This document shows positions 45,115 through 55,569 of a DNA stretch of 64,000 nucleotides, one piece after another. Source of the DNA: Vandiemenella viatica (lineage: Eukaryota; Arthropoda; Insecta; Orthoptera; Morabidae). The position numbers and the translations under genes are program-made. Below the pieces are notes generated by a model. The model was not told where the DNA came from, did not search any database, and was given only the letters and a program-made list of their open reading frames with translations. Where the stretch lies: NCBI GenBank assembly GCA_031002005.1, contig CM061918.1, forward strand, positions 40,986,947-41,050,946. Direction: 5' to 3'. Every line of letters starts with the position of its first letter. The stretch's first letter is position 1.

Positions 45115-45223
45115 AAAACCGGATAAGGGCTGGAAAACACGTGTCTGAGTGACGTCATGAACCATACTTTGCAAAATGTAAACAAACTGGACGAGAATAT
45201 AGTGTTCCTAACTACTTTCATCT

Positions 45224-45400
45224 ACACTAGTATTTTAAAAGCGAAAGTAACTATCTGTTACGTTTTCACCATTAAACAACTAAACACATCTTGACGAAAT
45301 TTGATAAGGAAATACTAAGCGTTTTTCTATGAAGGACATATAGTGTTTCAGAATAAATAACAATCAGTCTTGAAATTTTGAAAACTAATCAAATGGTGAC
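45224..45400 (+). mobile_element. Helitron-like 5' end (fragment)
   Basis: TCTACACTAGTATTTTAAAAG, then GCGAAAGTAACTATCTGTTACG, CAACTAAACACATCTTGACG and AAATTTGATAAGGAAATAC match the segment at 10804. An A precedes the TC. The 3' end is not identified. Confidence 0.5.
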
Positions 45401-45577
45401 AGACAGACGGATAGCGTGTGTAAGTCTGTAATGTTACATCGGTCACTCGGGCTTTATTTCTATCACAGACGGTTTATGTATGTTCTGTTCATAAATTTCA
45501 AGTACAGACAACTCATATAGCATACACGTGGAGCTTCCAGCCTTCTTTTTAGTTATCGTTACCACATTCGCCTAGAG

Positions 45578-46193
45578 CAGGGGTCTCCAAAGTGGTCGAT
45601 ACCGACCCCTTGGGGGTAGATTAATGCAGAGGGGTTGAAAGGGGGTCGATTAATACTAAAGAGGATCAATTAAACTGCACAGGAAAAAATAGGAATGTTC
45701 TACTAACAATCAGGTCAATAAATAAAAGTAAAGTTCCTCCTCTCAATTATCATCTGTTTGTGGAGTCATGTGGAGTAAATGATGAAACTTTCAACCAATT
45801 ACTTTTGCTCACTGAGGTAAGGTGGTTGTCAAGAAGTGATAGTTGCAGAGACTCATCTCAAGAGTGCCTTAGGAAGGTGGATCCATCGCTAGGTGACAAG
45901 TTAAAACAGTACAACAACCATCTGTTCTTTTTGGCAGGTCTTTATTAGAAATTTATTCTATCTATCCACAGTTTTGTTCCTATTTTTTGAGATTATAATA
46001 ATAGTGGAAAGTATCTCATTTTTCTGTTAATTTTATTGGGTGGATTTTATAAATTATTTCGTTACTATGCAGGCATCCTTATTGCTTAGCAACAGAAATG
46101 TCAAAAATGATTTTATTAAATACTTGTGGGGGTCGATAAGAAGGTAAATATCGTATCAAGGGGTCGACGGGGTAAAAAGTTTGGGTACCCCCG
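45578..46193 (+). mobile_element. hAT element, internally deleted, 8-bp target duplication
   Basis: GCCTAGAG occurs at 45570-45577 and 46194-46201. The left end is CAGGGGTCTCCAAAGTGG, and the right end reverse-complemented is CGGGGGTACCCAAAC, so the last base pairs have mutated. GGGGTCGAT/AAGGGGTCGACGG sub-terminal repeats are typical of SPIN/Buster-like hATs. A transposase fragment remains inside. Confidence 0.92.
45740..45948 (+). pseudogene. hAT transposase fragment
   Basis: The frame reads FNQLLLLTEVRWLSRSDSC, the conserved LLLHTEVRWLSRG block of ZBED/SCAND3-like hAT proteins, and then LKQYNNHLFFLAGLY, resembling the following helix. N-terminal and C-terminal parts are missing. Confidence 0.82.
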
Positions 46194-46201
46194 GCCTAGA
46201 G

Positions 46202-47128
46202 TGATCTAGAAAAACTAGATCCTACCTATTCCATTCCCTTATCGCTCGTGGGAAAAAAAAATGAGTAAAGAAAAGATTCAATGGTGGCCCTAATTTCTCT
46301 TATGATACGAATGTTGTTGGTAATACAATGCGTTCACTGTCATACGGAAATAAACCTGTTATGAACTTTCCAGTTAGTTTCTCGCGAGAGCTACGCGTAA
46401 GGTGTTCCATATCTTCCCAAACCAATTCCTTGAACATCGCTTTTATGCTTTCCCTTCAATTTATATATACCTCTGACGAATCAGACGGCTGTTTGGGCCT
46501 TCTACAAAGCCTCTAACCTGCCGTTTTTCCAAGTAAACATCACGTCTGGGCAGAATCGAGGAGGTATCTATATCTGCACCTCTCTCACCGTATACACCTG
46601 TTAGCGCGCTCTGCTCGGCTCCTCCTGCTCTATGCTCGACTGCCCATCTTTACTCGCATCCATCACAAAAGCGGAGGCCCATCTCATTACGGGCAATCCA
46701 ACTGTTGCAGTCCCGCAAGGCCGGTCGGTGGATTAATTACGACTTTTGTGTTGGGGCCAAGATCATCCGAGGGGATGAATCCGCGCCGAATAACCCACAC
46801 TCCCCTCCCCCTCCCCCCCACTTTCCATTAACGCGCTCTACCGCTCTAGCCGAAAAAAAAGTATTAACAGAACGAAAAAGGCGCGGTAAATTAAAAGCTA
46901 AACGTAGCAGGGCCATTAGCTGCAGCAACCGGTGCGAAATGGCGGCGGCTAAAACCGAAGCGGAGTTTTTGAACGAGTTTCACTCTTAACTGATTTATCA
47001 GAACAGAAGCAATCGTGTAAGAGTGATAAAAATTCCGAGAAGTATGTAACGGACATACATAGCACAGGGTTCCGTAGTTCTGATATATCATCATGTAGGA
47101 CAGTTCAACACCTTGATACACTGAGAGC
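46202..47128. other. Stretch without recognised gene
   Basis: The frame at 46705-46989 (+) encodes a basic segment (ERKRRGKLKAKRSR) but no known domain. The stretch 46570-46820 is GC-rich. Nothing is supported as a gene. Confidence 0.4.
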
Positions 47129-47136
47129 ATCTACAC

Positions 47137-48040
47137 CAGGGGTGGCCAACAAGCAGCCCGCGGGCCGCATGCGGCCCATTTGAATATTTTTCCCGCGAGA
47201 TTCAACACGCTTTAACAAAATATATTTATTTTATAACGGCGAAAGTAGTCAAAACCAATGTATTAAAAAATAGAAGTATTTATGCATCCATATTTTGAAA
47301 AACTATTTCTTTTATATTTATATACAGGGTGTTACAAAAAGGTACGGCCAAACTTTCAGGAAACATTCCTCACACACAAACAAAGAAAATATGTTATGTG
47401 GACATGTGTCCGGAAACGCTTACTTTCCATGTTAGAGCTCATTTTATTACTTCTCTTCAAATCACATTAAACATGGAATGGAAACACACAGCAACAGAAC
47501 GTACCAGCGTGACTTCAAACACTTTGTTACAGGAAATGTTCAAAATGTCCTCCGTTAGCGAGGATACATGCATCCACCCTCCGTCGCATGGAATCCCTGA
47601 TGCGCTGATGCAGCCCTGGAGAATGGCGTATTGTATCACAGCCGTCCACAATATGAGCTCTAACATCTAAAGTAAGCGTTTCCGGACACATGTCCACATA
47701 ACATATTTTCTTTGTTTGTGTGTGAGGAATGTTTCCTGAAAGTGGCCGTACCTTTTTGTAACACCCTGTATATTTTTACATATTTTTAGTGTTATATATT
47801 TATTTAAAATGTGCGTTTAGTATCATTATTATATTATCTATGTTTACATGTAAGAATAATAGCACTATGTTTCAATTTTTCACAAAAAAAAAATGTTTAT
47901 AGTGGATCTAAATCTTATATAGAGATATATAATTTTATATGCGGCCCGAGGAGTTATGACGCATTTCCAAAGTGGCCCGCAAGATCATTTAGGATGGCCA
48001 CCCCTGGTCTAGACCTTAATACACTGCATGGCCACCCCTG
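47137..48040. mobile_element. hAT-type element, 904 bp, containing a mariner-type MITE
   Basis: The left end CAGGGGTGGCCAAC and the right end GTTGGCC-like/GGCCACCCCTG are inverted. Flanks ATCTACAC (47129-47136) and GTCTACAC (48041-48048) agree at 7 of 8. GCGGGCCGCATGCGGCCC lies near the left end and GCGGCCCGAGG near the right. The block ATGGCCACCCCTGGTCTA occurs twice at the right end (47994 and 48028), a small end duplication. There is no transposase frame. Confidence 0.87.
47325..47768. mobile_element. Mariner-type MITE with long inverted arms
   Basis: The ends CAGGGTGTTACAAAAAGGTA are inverted repeats with TA on both sides (47323-47324, 47769-47770). Complementarity extends about 130 bases, through CATTCCTCACACACAAAC and GGACATGTGTCCGGAAACGC, with one small gap near 47350. 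The middle is unique sequence without a transposase motif. Confidence 0.93.
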
Positions 48041-48083
48041 GTCTACACAAATACTATAAATGCGAAAATAAATCTGTCTGTTA

Positions 48084-48861
48084 GGGGTCATCCATAGATC
48101 ACATCATCGAATTTCGTTATTTTTTGGAACTTCTCCCCCCCCCTACCCCTTCATTGTCACATATTTTTTAATTTTTAATTTAGAAATTATTAAATCAAAA
48201 CAGCACTTCCAAAATTATGTATTTTCGTTTAAAATATTTTTTATATAAAATTAACTGTAAATCAAAAATTTTAGAAACTTTACAAAACAAATTAAATGAA
48301 CAATACAAAATTAATCATCTTGTTCGCATGTACTGAACCTATTCCTTTAATTATTTATGACTGACATAGCAGTCGCTTCGTTCTCAATTTGGACAATGTT
48401 AGGAACATTCGATGTGTCATCTCCATCCAACCATATAGCATCATCATCGTTGATCAAATAAAGAACTTCCCTGTCACGTCTAGTTGTAATTCTTTGAGGA
48501 CAAATCTTCGTGATGCACAAAACCTCTTGTTGCTTCTTATCTGATTGCCTGTGTTGGTTAGTGGCTTTGTATCATGAAAGATATAGGCCACAGATGCCAC
48601 ACGATCGTTTGAATACGTGGAAGTCATTTTGACAAAGCCTCAAAGGCGGTATTGGCTTTTCGGCTTATAACAAAAGCGGCCGACGATCGACACTGTAGGT
48701 ACAGCGCGCGTGAATAAGAGAGGCAGCCACGTGTCAAAAAGTGGTACATGTGACGTCACGAAGCTTATGACTCGTCCCCACCCTTTATCACACGATGTCA
48801 CACTTGGTTGACTCATTCCGTCCCTCCCCTTAAACGCATGACGTAATTTATGGATGACCCC
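48084..48861. mobile_element. Harbinger-type element, 778 bp, TTA target duplication
   Basis: The ends GGGGTCATCCATAGATCAC and, from the right, GGGGTCATCCATAAATTACG share the first 13 bases. TTA lies at 48081-48083 and 48862-48864. On the minus strand, short open segments near 48640-48350 (RFCASRRFVLKELQLDVTGK) suggest a decayed gene. I cannot name the protein. Confidence 0.9.
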
Positions 48862-48930
48862 TTACGGTTTCACGACTAAAAGGCTAAACAGATTTTGATG
48901 AAATTTGACGAGAAAATACTATGTAGGGCC

Positions 48931-49558
48931 TATCATCACGAAGGAAATAAGATACTTTTCTGGGACATACAACCCTTTTTTGGTCACGAAATTTTTGAAA
49001 CTACGAACGGCGACACAATTTTATTGCTGGAATTGGATATTAAATGCGCATCTACACTATGTAACAAGTTCTAAGTACACACGTACCAAGTGTCGGGTAC
49101 AGCTGATACTATTATAAATCTGTAGACGGGCTGTTACGTGTTGTCTATCACCCAACCAATTTGAATAGGATATTCACAGTTTGAAAGTTGTGACTTAAAA
49201 TCTGCTGTATATGTTATTACTCTACATGTAGGAGTAAGAAACGATCATTTGTTCATACTGTGAACAGATGGGATCCACAGATCACATTGCATCTCAGATG
49301 AACACACCTTTACCAAAGACCCACCAAAGATCACTTTACAAAACAGATAAACACTCCAGTCTTTTGGATTCTGTTGATTTTTTTTTTTTTTTACTACTCA
49401 ACTTTGGTTATTTATTTGTTCAGTTAAATTTAGTACGTTATGTTACACAGATAACGTTATTCAAACCACAAAACCAAAGGCCAAACGCATTACTAAGCGC
49501 AACGAGATCCGCGTGGGAAAATTCTACCGCATTAACACGCGAATGGTATACACACAGT
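48931..49558. other. Stretch without recognised gene
   Basis: Frames at 48905-49117 and 49268-49603 have no known motif. A T-run lies at about 49378-49392. Confidence 0.4.
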
Positions 49559-49750
49559 ATGTTTGGAATTTCGAACAACAATATTAGTGGAGATTGTGGT
49601 TAGGATGAAATGCAGTCTGGAAGAGAATGACAACAGGCATTCCGATCTGGATTCCGTGAATGTGTGGAAGGTAAATGTTTGGATTTTCGAGCAACAATAT
49701 TACGAAAGACTGGTTAATTTGAAATGCTGCCTGAACCAAAACGGCAAGTG
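49559..49750 (+). repeat. Diverged direct duplication, period about 116 bp
   Basis: TGTTTGGAATTTCGAACAAC with ATATTAGTGGAGATTGTGGTT (49561) reappears as TGTTTGGATTTTCGAGCAAC with ATATTACGAAAGACTGGTT (49677). Both are followed by a GAAATGC(A/T)G(T/C)CTG block. Both frames are open but short, and no family is recognised. Confidence 0.65.
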
Positions 49751-50476
49751 ACATTCCCTACCACACATAGCATAAAGCACGAGGAACTTTTTTTTTTTTT
49801 TTTTCTTTTTTGCCTAATAGTAATTGAAGTAGTTTTCCAAGAGCGCCATGCTAGTGACGTCATTACTTTTTGTTGGATGGATGTAATTCCACATGTATCG
49901 CAGTCTATCCGGCCAAAACCAATATTACGAGATACAGAATAAAGTGTTAAGATTCCACCGTTTGTTTTCAATTTTATTTGGTTTCAGTGGCGCCGTATTG
50001 ATGACGTCATTAATTCCGTAGTTCCAGTTATATCGCGATATATAATGCTAGCGATAAAGTTTGTTTTGCTCACGCTTTCGTAGGAACGCACAACACTTGA
50101 CTGCTAGAAGAAGCGTGGGTAGACGCCAGTGTATATATTGTCTGATATACGGACATATACAGCCTATCCTGCCGTACCCCAATTTCCGATTATTGCTTGC
50201 AGCCACCGGGTAATAATTTTTGAAACACTTCTCACCATTATGAAACGACCAATTTTAATGGCAATACTTCCGAGGTGGTGTCTTAAAAATTCACTTCGAA
50301 AATAGTATCAACAAGATCTTCTCTTGTAGGCAACTGTTTCGCTATTGTCAAATTTTAGAAAGATTTTAGAAATTTCTAATTCTGTTCCAATTCCATAATG
50401 CCAAAGTGTTAGCAGTTATCTCTGCACAGATATTTTTTTATACAAATACATAAATTTTTTCCAATGCTGTTTTAAT

Positions 50477-50480
<4 letters not shown>

Positions 50481-50513
<33 letters not shown>
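50481..50513. repeat. A33 homopolymer
   Basis: Uninterrupted A run, possibly the tail of a retroposed sequence. The upstream sequence is not recognised. Confidence 0.93.
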
Positions 50514-50516
<3 letters not shown>

Positions 50517-50986
50517 TCATTTTATTCCTGTTAACAGTATTCCACTAGTTTGATGCAATACTCCATCTCTTCCTACTTGGGAGCTAACCTCTTCAGCTCT
50601 ACACAACGATTTCAATCTGCGTTCTCACTGTAATCTAATCTTACCTTCGTTGACACTTTTCTTGCAACTGTCCCTCTACTGATGTACTATTTCATTCATG
50701 CATTCCAACCCAACCAGGAAAAATTGTTTGCTGCAATACTTCAGGTCATTAGTGCTATAAGCATAGCCATCATCTTGAAGAGTTTAAGAATGATTTGAAG
50801 AATATTAGTAATTTAACTTCTATTGGAAGCGACTTCGAGTAAATCAGCTTAACATTTTCACATTGTGCACAGCTAATACCATATTTTTGCTACGATTATT
50901 AGTCACGTACGAATCGTAAACATGCTTCCACACATATATAATCAATATAAATATATCAGCACGGCATAGCAACTGTGTTTAAATAA

Positions 50987-51432
50987 TCAGAATTTGTCTT
51001 CTTGCATTGAGTCGTCTTGTTCTGTTACGATTTTTGAGTGTCTTATTCGTTTCACTTGAGCATTTAGTACTCGATTTTGCAGTTTTTCAGTTTCATTTTT
51101 TCGTTGTATTCGTCTTCTCTTTTTTGGCACAAGACTTGCGTATAATTGGCATTTCTTCAATGGAATTTCTATATTATAGCTATAGAACTTTTTAGCTGCT
51201 GATATGAAGCTCAGAAATAATTTCACTCATCTTTAACCTTTATGAACTTTTTGAATGGGTTCCAGGAATTTTTTCCACCACCTCTTCGGTGCCGGTATTC
51301 CGATGCAGAATGAACATCACATATCAGATCGTCGTCAAAGTGAAACTGTGCTGGCAATAATACTGTGCCTCTGAGTTGGATGGTTAAGTCACACACGATT
51401 AATTGCAATTTTTGCTTTGTTGAGAGAAGCAA
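50987..51432 (-). pseudogene. Unrecognised minus-strand frames, possibly one decayed gene
   Basis: Two overlapping minus-strand frames follow each other. The first (51432-51223) reads VCDLTIQLRGTVLLPAQFHF, then ASEYRHRRGGGKNSWNPFKK and a short basic end. The second (51226-50987), in another frame, reads SFISAAKKFYSYN and then PKKRRRIQRKNETEKLQNRV. The change of frame between two sensible-looking pieces suggests a single gene with a frameshift. I do not know the family. The basic PKKRRR tract could be a nuclear signal. Chance frames remain possible. Confidence 0.35.
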
Positions 51433-51701
51433 GCGCTTCTACAATATTAAATGTTGGGGGCGTTTAACATCTGACGTGCTGCTAATATAGTCTTCGATTT
51501 CTTTTTTTGGTCGTTTTGATGTCAGAAATATTAGTTTCTTCTTTTCTACGAAAGTGAAAAATGTGGTACATACGATATTAAATCAGTCTTTTGATACCGG
51601 ACCTTTGGAAGTATCTTTCACACCCTCCACACTGCTCGCTCAAACTGTAGCCCTTGGAGCGATTTCGGACCCTTAAAAAAAATTAGCTATGGATACTAGT
51701 T

Positions 51702-51880
51702 GGGGAGCGTCCATAAACTATGTAGCTCCATTTTGGCCTCCTCTGAACCTCTCCTTCCCATAGTAAGCTACGTGACTTGGAAAAAAGAGGGGGAGGTTCG
51801 GAGCCATGTAGCCCAGCGTACCTTTTTACCCAACCCCTCCCCCCCCCTAGACCAAGCCACGTAGTATATGGACGGTCCCC
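51702..51880. mobile_element. Harbinger-type MITE, shortened copy
   Basis: GGGGAGCGTCCATAAACTAT at the left and, reverse-complemented from the right, GGGGACCGTCCATATACTAC are inverted ends. The block AGCTCCATTTTGGCCTCC matches the copies at 26.3 and 44.8 kb. Flanking triplets do not match, so the target duplication is mutated or an end is displaced. At 179 bp it has an internal deletion. Confidence 0.82.
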
Positions 51881-52539
51881 TGTGACGGATCATACAGACT
51901 CTCCATAGAAAAACAATAGTAATCTACGATATACCAGGTATTATCAAAACTGCTATGCCTGTGGAGGGGGGCTATTTTGTAGTATAGTTTTTAGTGGTAA
52001 TAAAGGCAGTTTACAATTCAGTGCAACGGTGTGAGACTACAGCGCTCCTACACGACACCGGCAGCAAGGCCGCTGGTCTTGCAGTCCTTACTGTGAGAAA
52101 GTCAACCAGCACGGTTGGTACACGAGGAACACATGCTATGAACACTTGAAGTACACGCCTGTACGGCATGACATACAGCCAATGAGAAGAGAGCATTCCC
52201 CACTCTCAGGGCCGGGGACGCTTCTCGGCGCGTACTTTGCTAAGCAGTCCGCGATGGGAATTTTCATAGGCCAGAACTATTGCTACCCAAGTTAACCATT
52301 TTGGGTATTTTTCTATAATTTTCTCTCTGCTGGCTCAGAAGCATGTGCCATTGCTTGAACCCTATGGTTCACTATTGCTATCATCGGAAAACCTCCGATT
52401 CATGTATCAACCTTTGTAAGATTACCTTGCAACAATTTCTCTGTAATAAATCAAGTAGTTGCAACTCTTTTTACGATTCCAATGAGCACCCCCGTCCTGC
52501 TTTTAAGTGATTTAAGTCTCTGTGTGTGTTTTTTTATCC
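51881..52539. other. Stretch without recognised gene
   Basis: The GC-richer part 52010-52260 has a 61-residue minus frame with no known motif. Confidence 0.4.
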
Positions 52540-53060
52540 TAGCCAGATGCCGACTGGAAACCAAGAAAACCTCAGCCGACAGTAAGTGGTTACTGGGACG
52601 GACCCACAGTGGGTAAGTGTCACCATGCCGGAAACAAATTTTTTTGAAAGCGCAGTGTTATGGAGTTACCTAAAGGACTGTTGAGGGGAGTATTTTAGTG
52701 CAGATGAAAGAGTTCGTTTATGTAAATTACATGAAATCAACAAAACGATTTAAAACTTCTCAAGGGTGCAGTGGGTGCACGGAAGTAAATTATGCTGCCT
52801 ACACAAAAGCGACACTGCTAGATAAATGTGTGATAGAACATATTTTATGTATAGTAAATTTAATGTTTGGTCATATTTTGTTATTTTTAGGTCATATTTA
52901 TCAGTTTTTAAGGTCATATTTGCATGCATATACTTTTTTGGTCATAAAGATCCTAAACCCAGTCATAACTTTGACAAGCCTACTAGATCTCAGTGTCTTA
53001 CGTTCAGTTTTTAGAACTAAAAATCAACTTCAGATTTCCTCCTGTCTTTTGATGCTGCAT
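52540..53060 (+). repeat. Decayed dispersed repeat (copy 2)
   Basis: This is a partner of 42423-42950, with the same ordered blocks. Here GTCATATTT-type motifs recur at least three times in about 70 bases (52868-52925). The open frames at 52698-53069 span the repeat, and their hydrophobic stretch is a product of the TTT-rich motifs. Confidence 0.55.
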
Positions 53061-53284
53061 GTTGGTTGATACTTACACAAATGTTTATTTCTCCTGAAGA
53101 AGACATTTTCAACTTTTTGTTTCAGGGATTTTGATATAACATTAATATTTGTTTTGTATTTTGACAGAGTCAAGCTAATCAGAAATTTTTAGTTAACTTT
53201 TTTGACTGATTGTAATATGAAGATTGTTGTAATGACTATAGACAATCCTGTGTCCTATTAGTTATAAGCGATTAATTTTCCAGA

Positions 53285-54065
53285 AGATTATGTTGGGTGT
53301 TATTCTGGCTTGGTGCGCTGAGTGGCAACTTACTCTAAATTGTAAAAAGTGCAAGACAATGAGCATAACTAACAAAAAGAATCCGATTGTTCAGAAATAC
53401 GAGGTAAACAGTTCAGTTATTGATATGGTCGATTCTATGAAATATTTGGGAGTAACAGTACAAAGGAACATGAAATGGGACATACACATTAATTCGTTAG
53501 TAGCTAGAGCAAATTCTAGACTGCGATTCATAGGTCGAATCTTGAAAAATTGTAATGAACAAACAAAGGAGATAGCGTACAAATTTCTTGTGCGTTCACA
53601 TTTGGATTATTGTTGTGCCATTTGGGACCCGTTTCGTAAGGGGTTGATCGAAAGTATAGAGAAAGTACAGAGAAAGTACAGAGAAGAGCCGCACGATTCG
53701 TGACCGCTTGCTACAGTCCTTATGAAAGCGTCACAGAAGTGATTAGTAGACTAGGTTGGGAGTCTCTGGTAGATAGACGACACACGTTTCGTTTAAACTT
53801 ATTGGTAAACATGCGTACTCCCACTTTCACTTTAGAGTGTAGTGAAATACTTCTTCCACCAACCTATTTGAGTCGGAAGGACAGGAAAGATAAAATTAGA
53901 GAAATAAGGTGCCGGACTGATTCTTATATGAATTCTTTTTTCCCTCGTACCATTAGGGATTGGAATGCACAGCAAAGAGATTAGCTTTGGTGCTGAGCAC
54001 CCTCTGCCACCCACAATTTTGTGAATTGCGGAGTATATATGTAGATGTAGATGTGTAGATGTATT
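53285..54065 (+). mobile_element. LINE 3' end (Jockey/CR1-like), 5'-truncated
   Basis: The fragment contains the end of a reverse-transcriptase protein, then an untranslated region, and finishes in a GTAGATGTAGATGTGTAGATG repeat at 54039-54061. A truncated 5' end and a simple-repeat 3' tail are normal for target-primed reverse transcription. A second fragment of the same family lies inverted at 59870-60040. Confidence 0.87.
53290..53984 (+). pseudogene. LINE reverse transcriptase, C-terminal part, broken by an 11-bp duplication
   Basis: The first frame (to 53703) reads WCAEWQLTLNCKKCKTMSIT, MKYLGVTVQRNMKWDIHI, ANSRLRFIGRILKNC and HLDYCCAIWDP, the thumb region after the catalytic YADD box. 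The unit AGAGAAAGTAC is present twice in tandem (53658-53668 and 53669-53679), which shifts the frame. The homologous reading continues in the frame ending at 53984 (TACYSPYESVTEVISRLGW, FFPRTIRDWNAQ). Without the duplication the two parts would be in frame. The catalytic part upstream is missing anyway. Confidence 0.9.
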
Positions 54066-55569
54066 ACTTACAATAAAAGTTATTTTAGATAATTTCGGTG
54101 TATTTTTTAACCTGTCACCACCGACCCAAAACACTGTCACAACCGCCACTGGGTTCTGGTCCGTTGTGACATTTTAACTTTTTTTCTAATTTGTTGCTAC
54201 GAGTTAACCATTCTGCTTATGGACAAAATTTTAGCATTTATACGTAAGAAAATATACACTTTACACGTTCCTTTCAACTAACTGGCATACTAACAATATT
54301 ATGGGCGATCAAATGAAAATTGTCACAATCGTACCCAGATTATTACTCTATAAATCAACAATTTCCCCTGTTGTAAGTTTAGACATAGTAGAGGTAATTA
54401 CCCGGTGTACAGCGTACTGAATTATTGTTTGGACTGGGAATCAGTGTCTTATGTGCTAATATATTAGTATTTTTTTAACCTAAGCCACTAGCTCTTGTGA
54501 ATTACCTGTCAAAAGGTCAGTTTGCAGACTAGTTTTCACGGCACGGTTTTTTGATGTTGTTCATGTTGTTTGTGCACGTTTTCAGAAGCATTTTTTTCTT
54601 CCTCCGGTTCTTCGAAGTCGGGGTCATTAGAACCTGGAAAGCATCGAGACGCAGGAACGGGAAGGAATTCGGTCTCTATGGAATAATTCTTGTGGTTGTG
54701 GAAATCATAAAACCCAAGTCACAGAACTCTTCCATCTTTATAAATTTTTTGCCCACCGCGGTGAAAAGAAGACCTTACATCTTTCTTTGGCAGCCAATAC
54801 TGCGCTCTGAACCGCAATATCACTGCGGGCGGTTTCTAACCGACTCTATATCTGTCACGAACTCTGTAATTCAGCTGCCTGCTACTGAATTGCCTCCTAC
54901 TCTACAGTCGTATACAATGTACCACTAAGATTTTTGTAATACTGACCGAAATGTCAATTTTTATCCTCCGTTTCTTTTTTAAATCAAGATATTACGTTTC
55001 AGAATGTCGTGTTTGTCACTTTGCATTAATAATCAATTTTCAAATATCATAAATCGTTTGAGTATAAATGGCAAAATTTACTATCTATTCAGGTCATGAT
55101 TTGTCATTTTGAGGGAACCCTTTAATTTGTTAAAATCTGTTATCAATATTAAATTAATAACTCCGGTAATAGCAACTCATATGTGGATTAATACATCTCT
55201 TTAAAAAACCATGCCGTCATTTAGCTGGAGTGATTTCTGGAATGCGGGATTTATCTAACTCGCATGCTCTCGCAAACCAGGCCAGAAAGTTAAGTGTTTA
55301 TCCTACAGGCTCGGTTTTACAGCTGTGAGAGTGGCGACCTAAGGAATCAAGTTTACGAAATGAAGAATTTACTATAATTTGAATTTGTACGGTTAACGAT
55401 GATATCTCAATCAAGGATACATTTGATTATTCTGCTATTAATTCTGACAATATGACATTTGTCTTTTCCTCAATGTGCCTGAATTTTCGCCGGAATGCTG
55501 ATATTAGTTGATTTGATTTCCTTTTCATCCAAAGTACTCCTGTACAAAGTAAGCCAGTGACTGAGGATG
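54066..55569. other. AT-rich stretch with SINE fragment
   Basis: Apart from the SINE piece at 54604-54722 nothing is recognised. The 125-residue frame at 54551-54928 (+) reads across that SINE piece and is unlikely to be a gene. Confidence 0.45.
54604..54722 (-). mobile_element. SINE 3' fragment
   Basis: The minus strand shows GAATTCCTTCCCGTTCC and the GACCCCGACTTCG tail, plus CTTGGGTTTTATG of the body. The tRNA-like head is missing. Confidence 0.65.

Larger units (their letters stand above)
47130..48930 (+). mobile_element. Helitron-like 5' end interrupted by two later insertions
   Basis: TCTACAC at 47130-47136, AAATACTATAAATGCGAAAA with ATCTGTCTG at 48049-48080, and TTACGGTTTCACGACTAAAA with GGCTAAACAGATTTTGATG from 48862 together give the same order as the Helitron-like ends at 10804 and 45224. 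The gaps are a hAT element and a Harbinger MITE. The 3' end is not identified. Confidence 0.6.
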
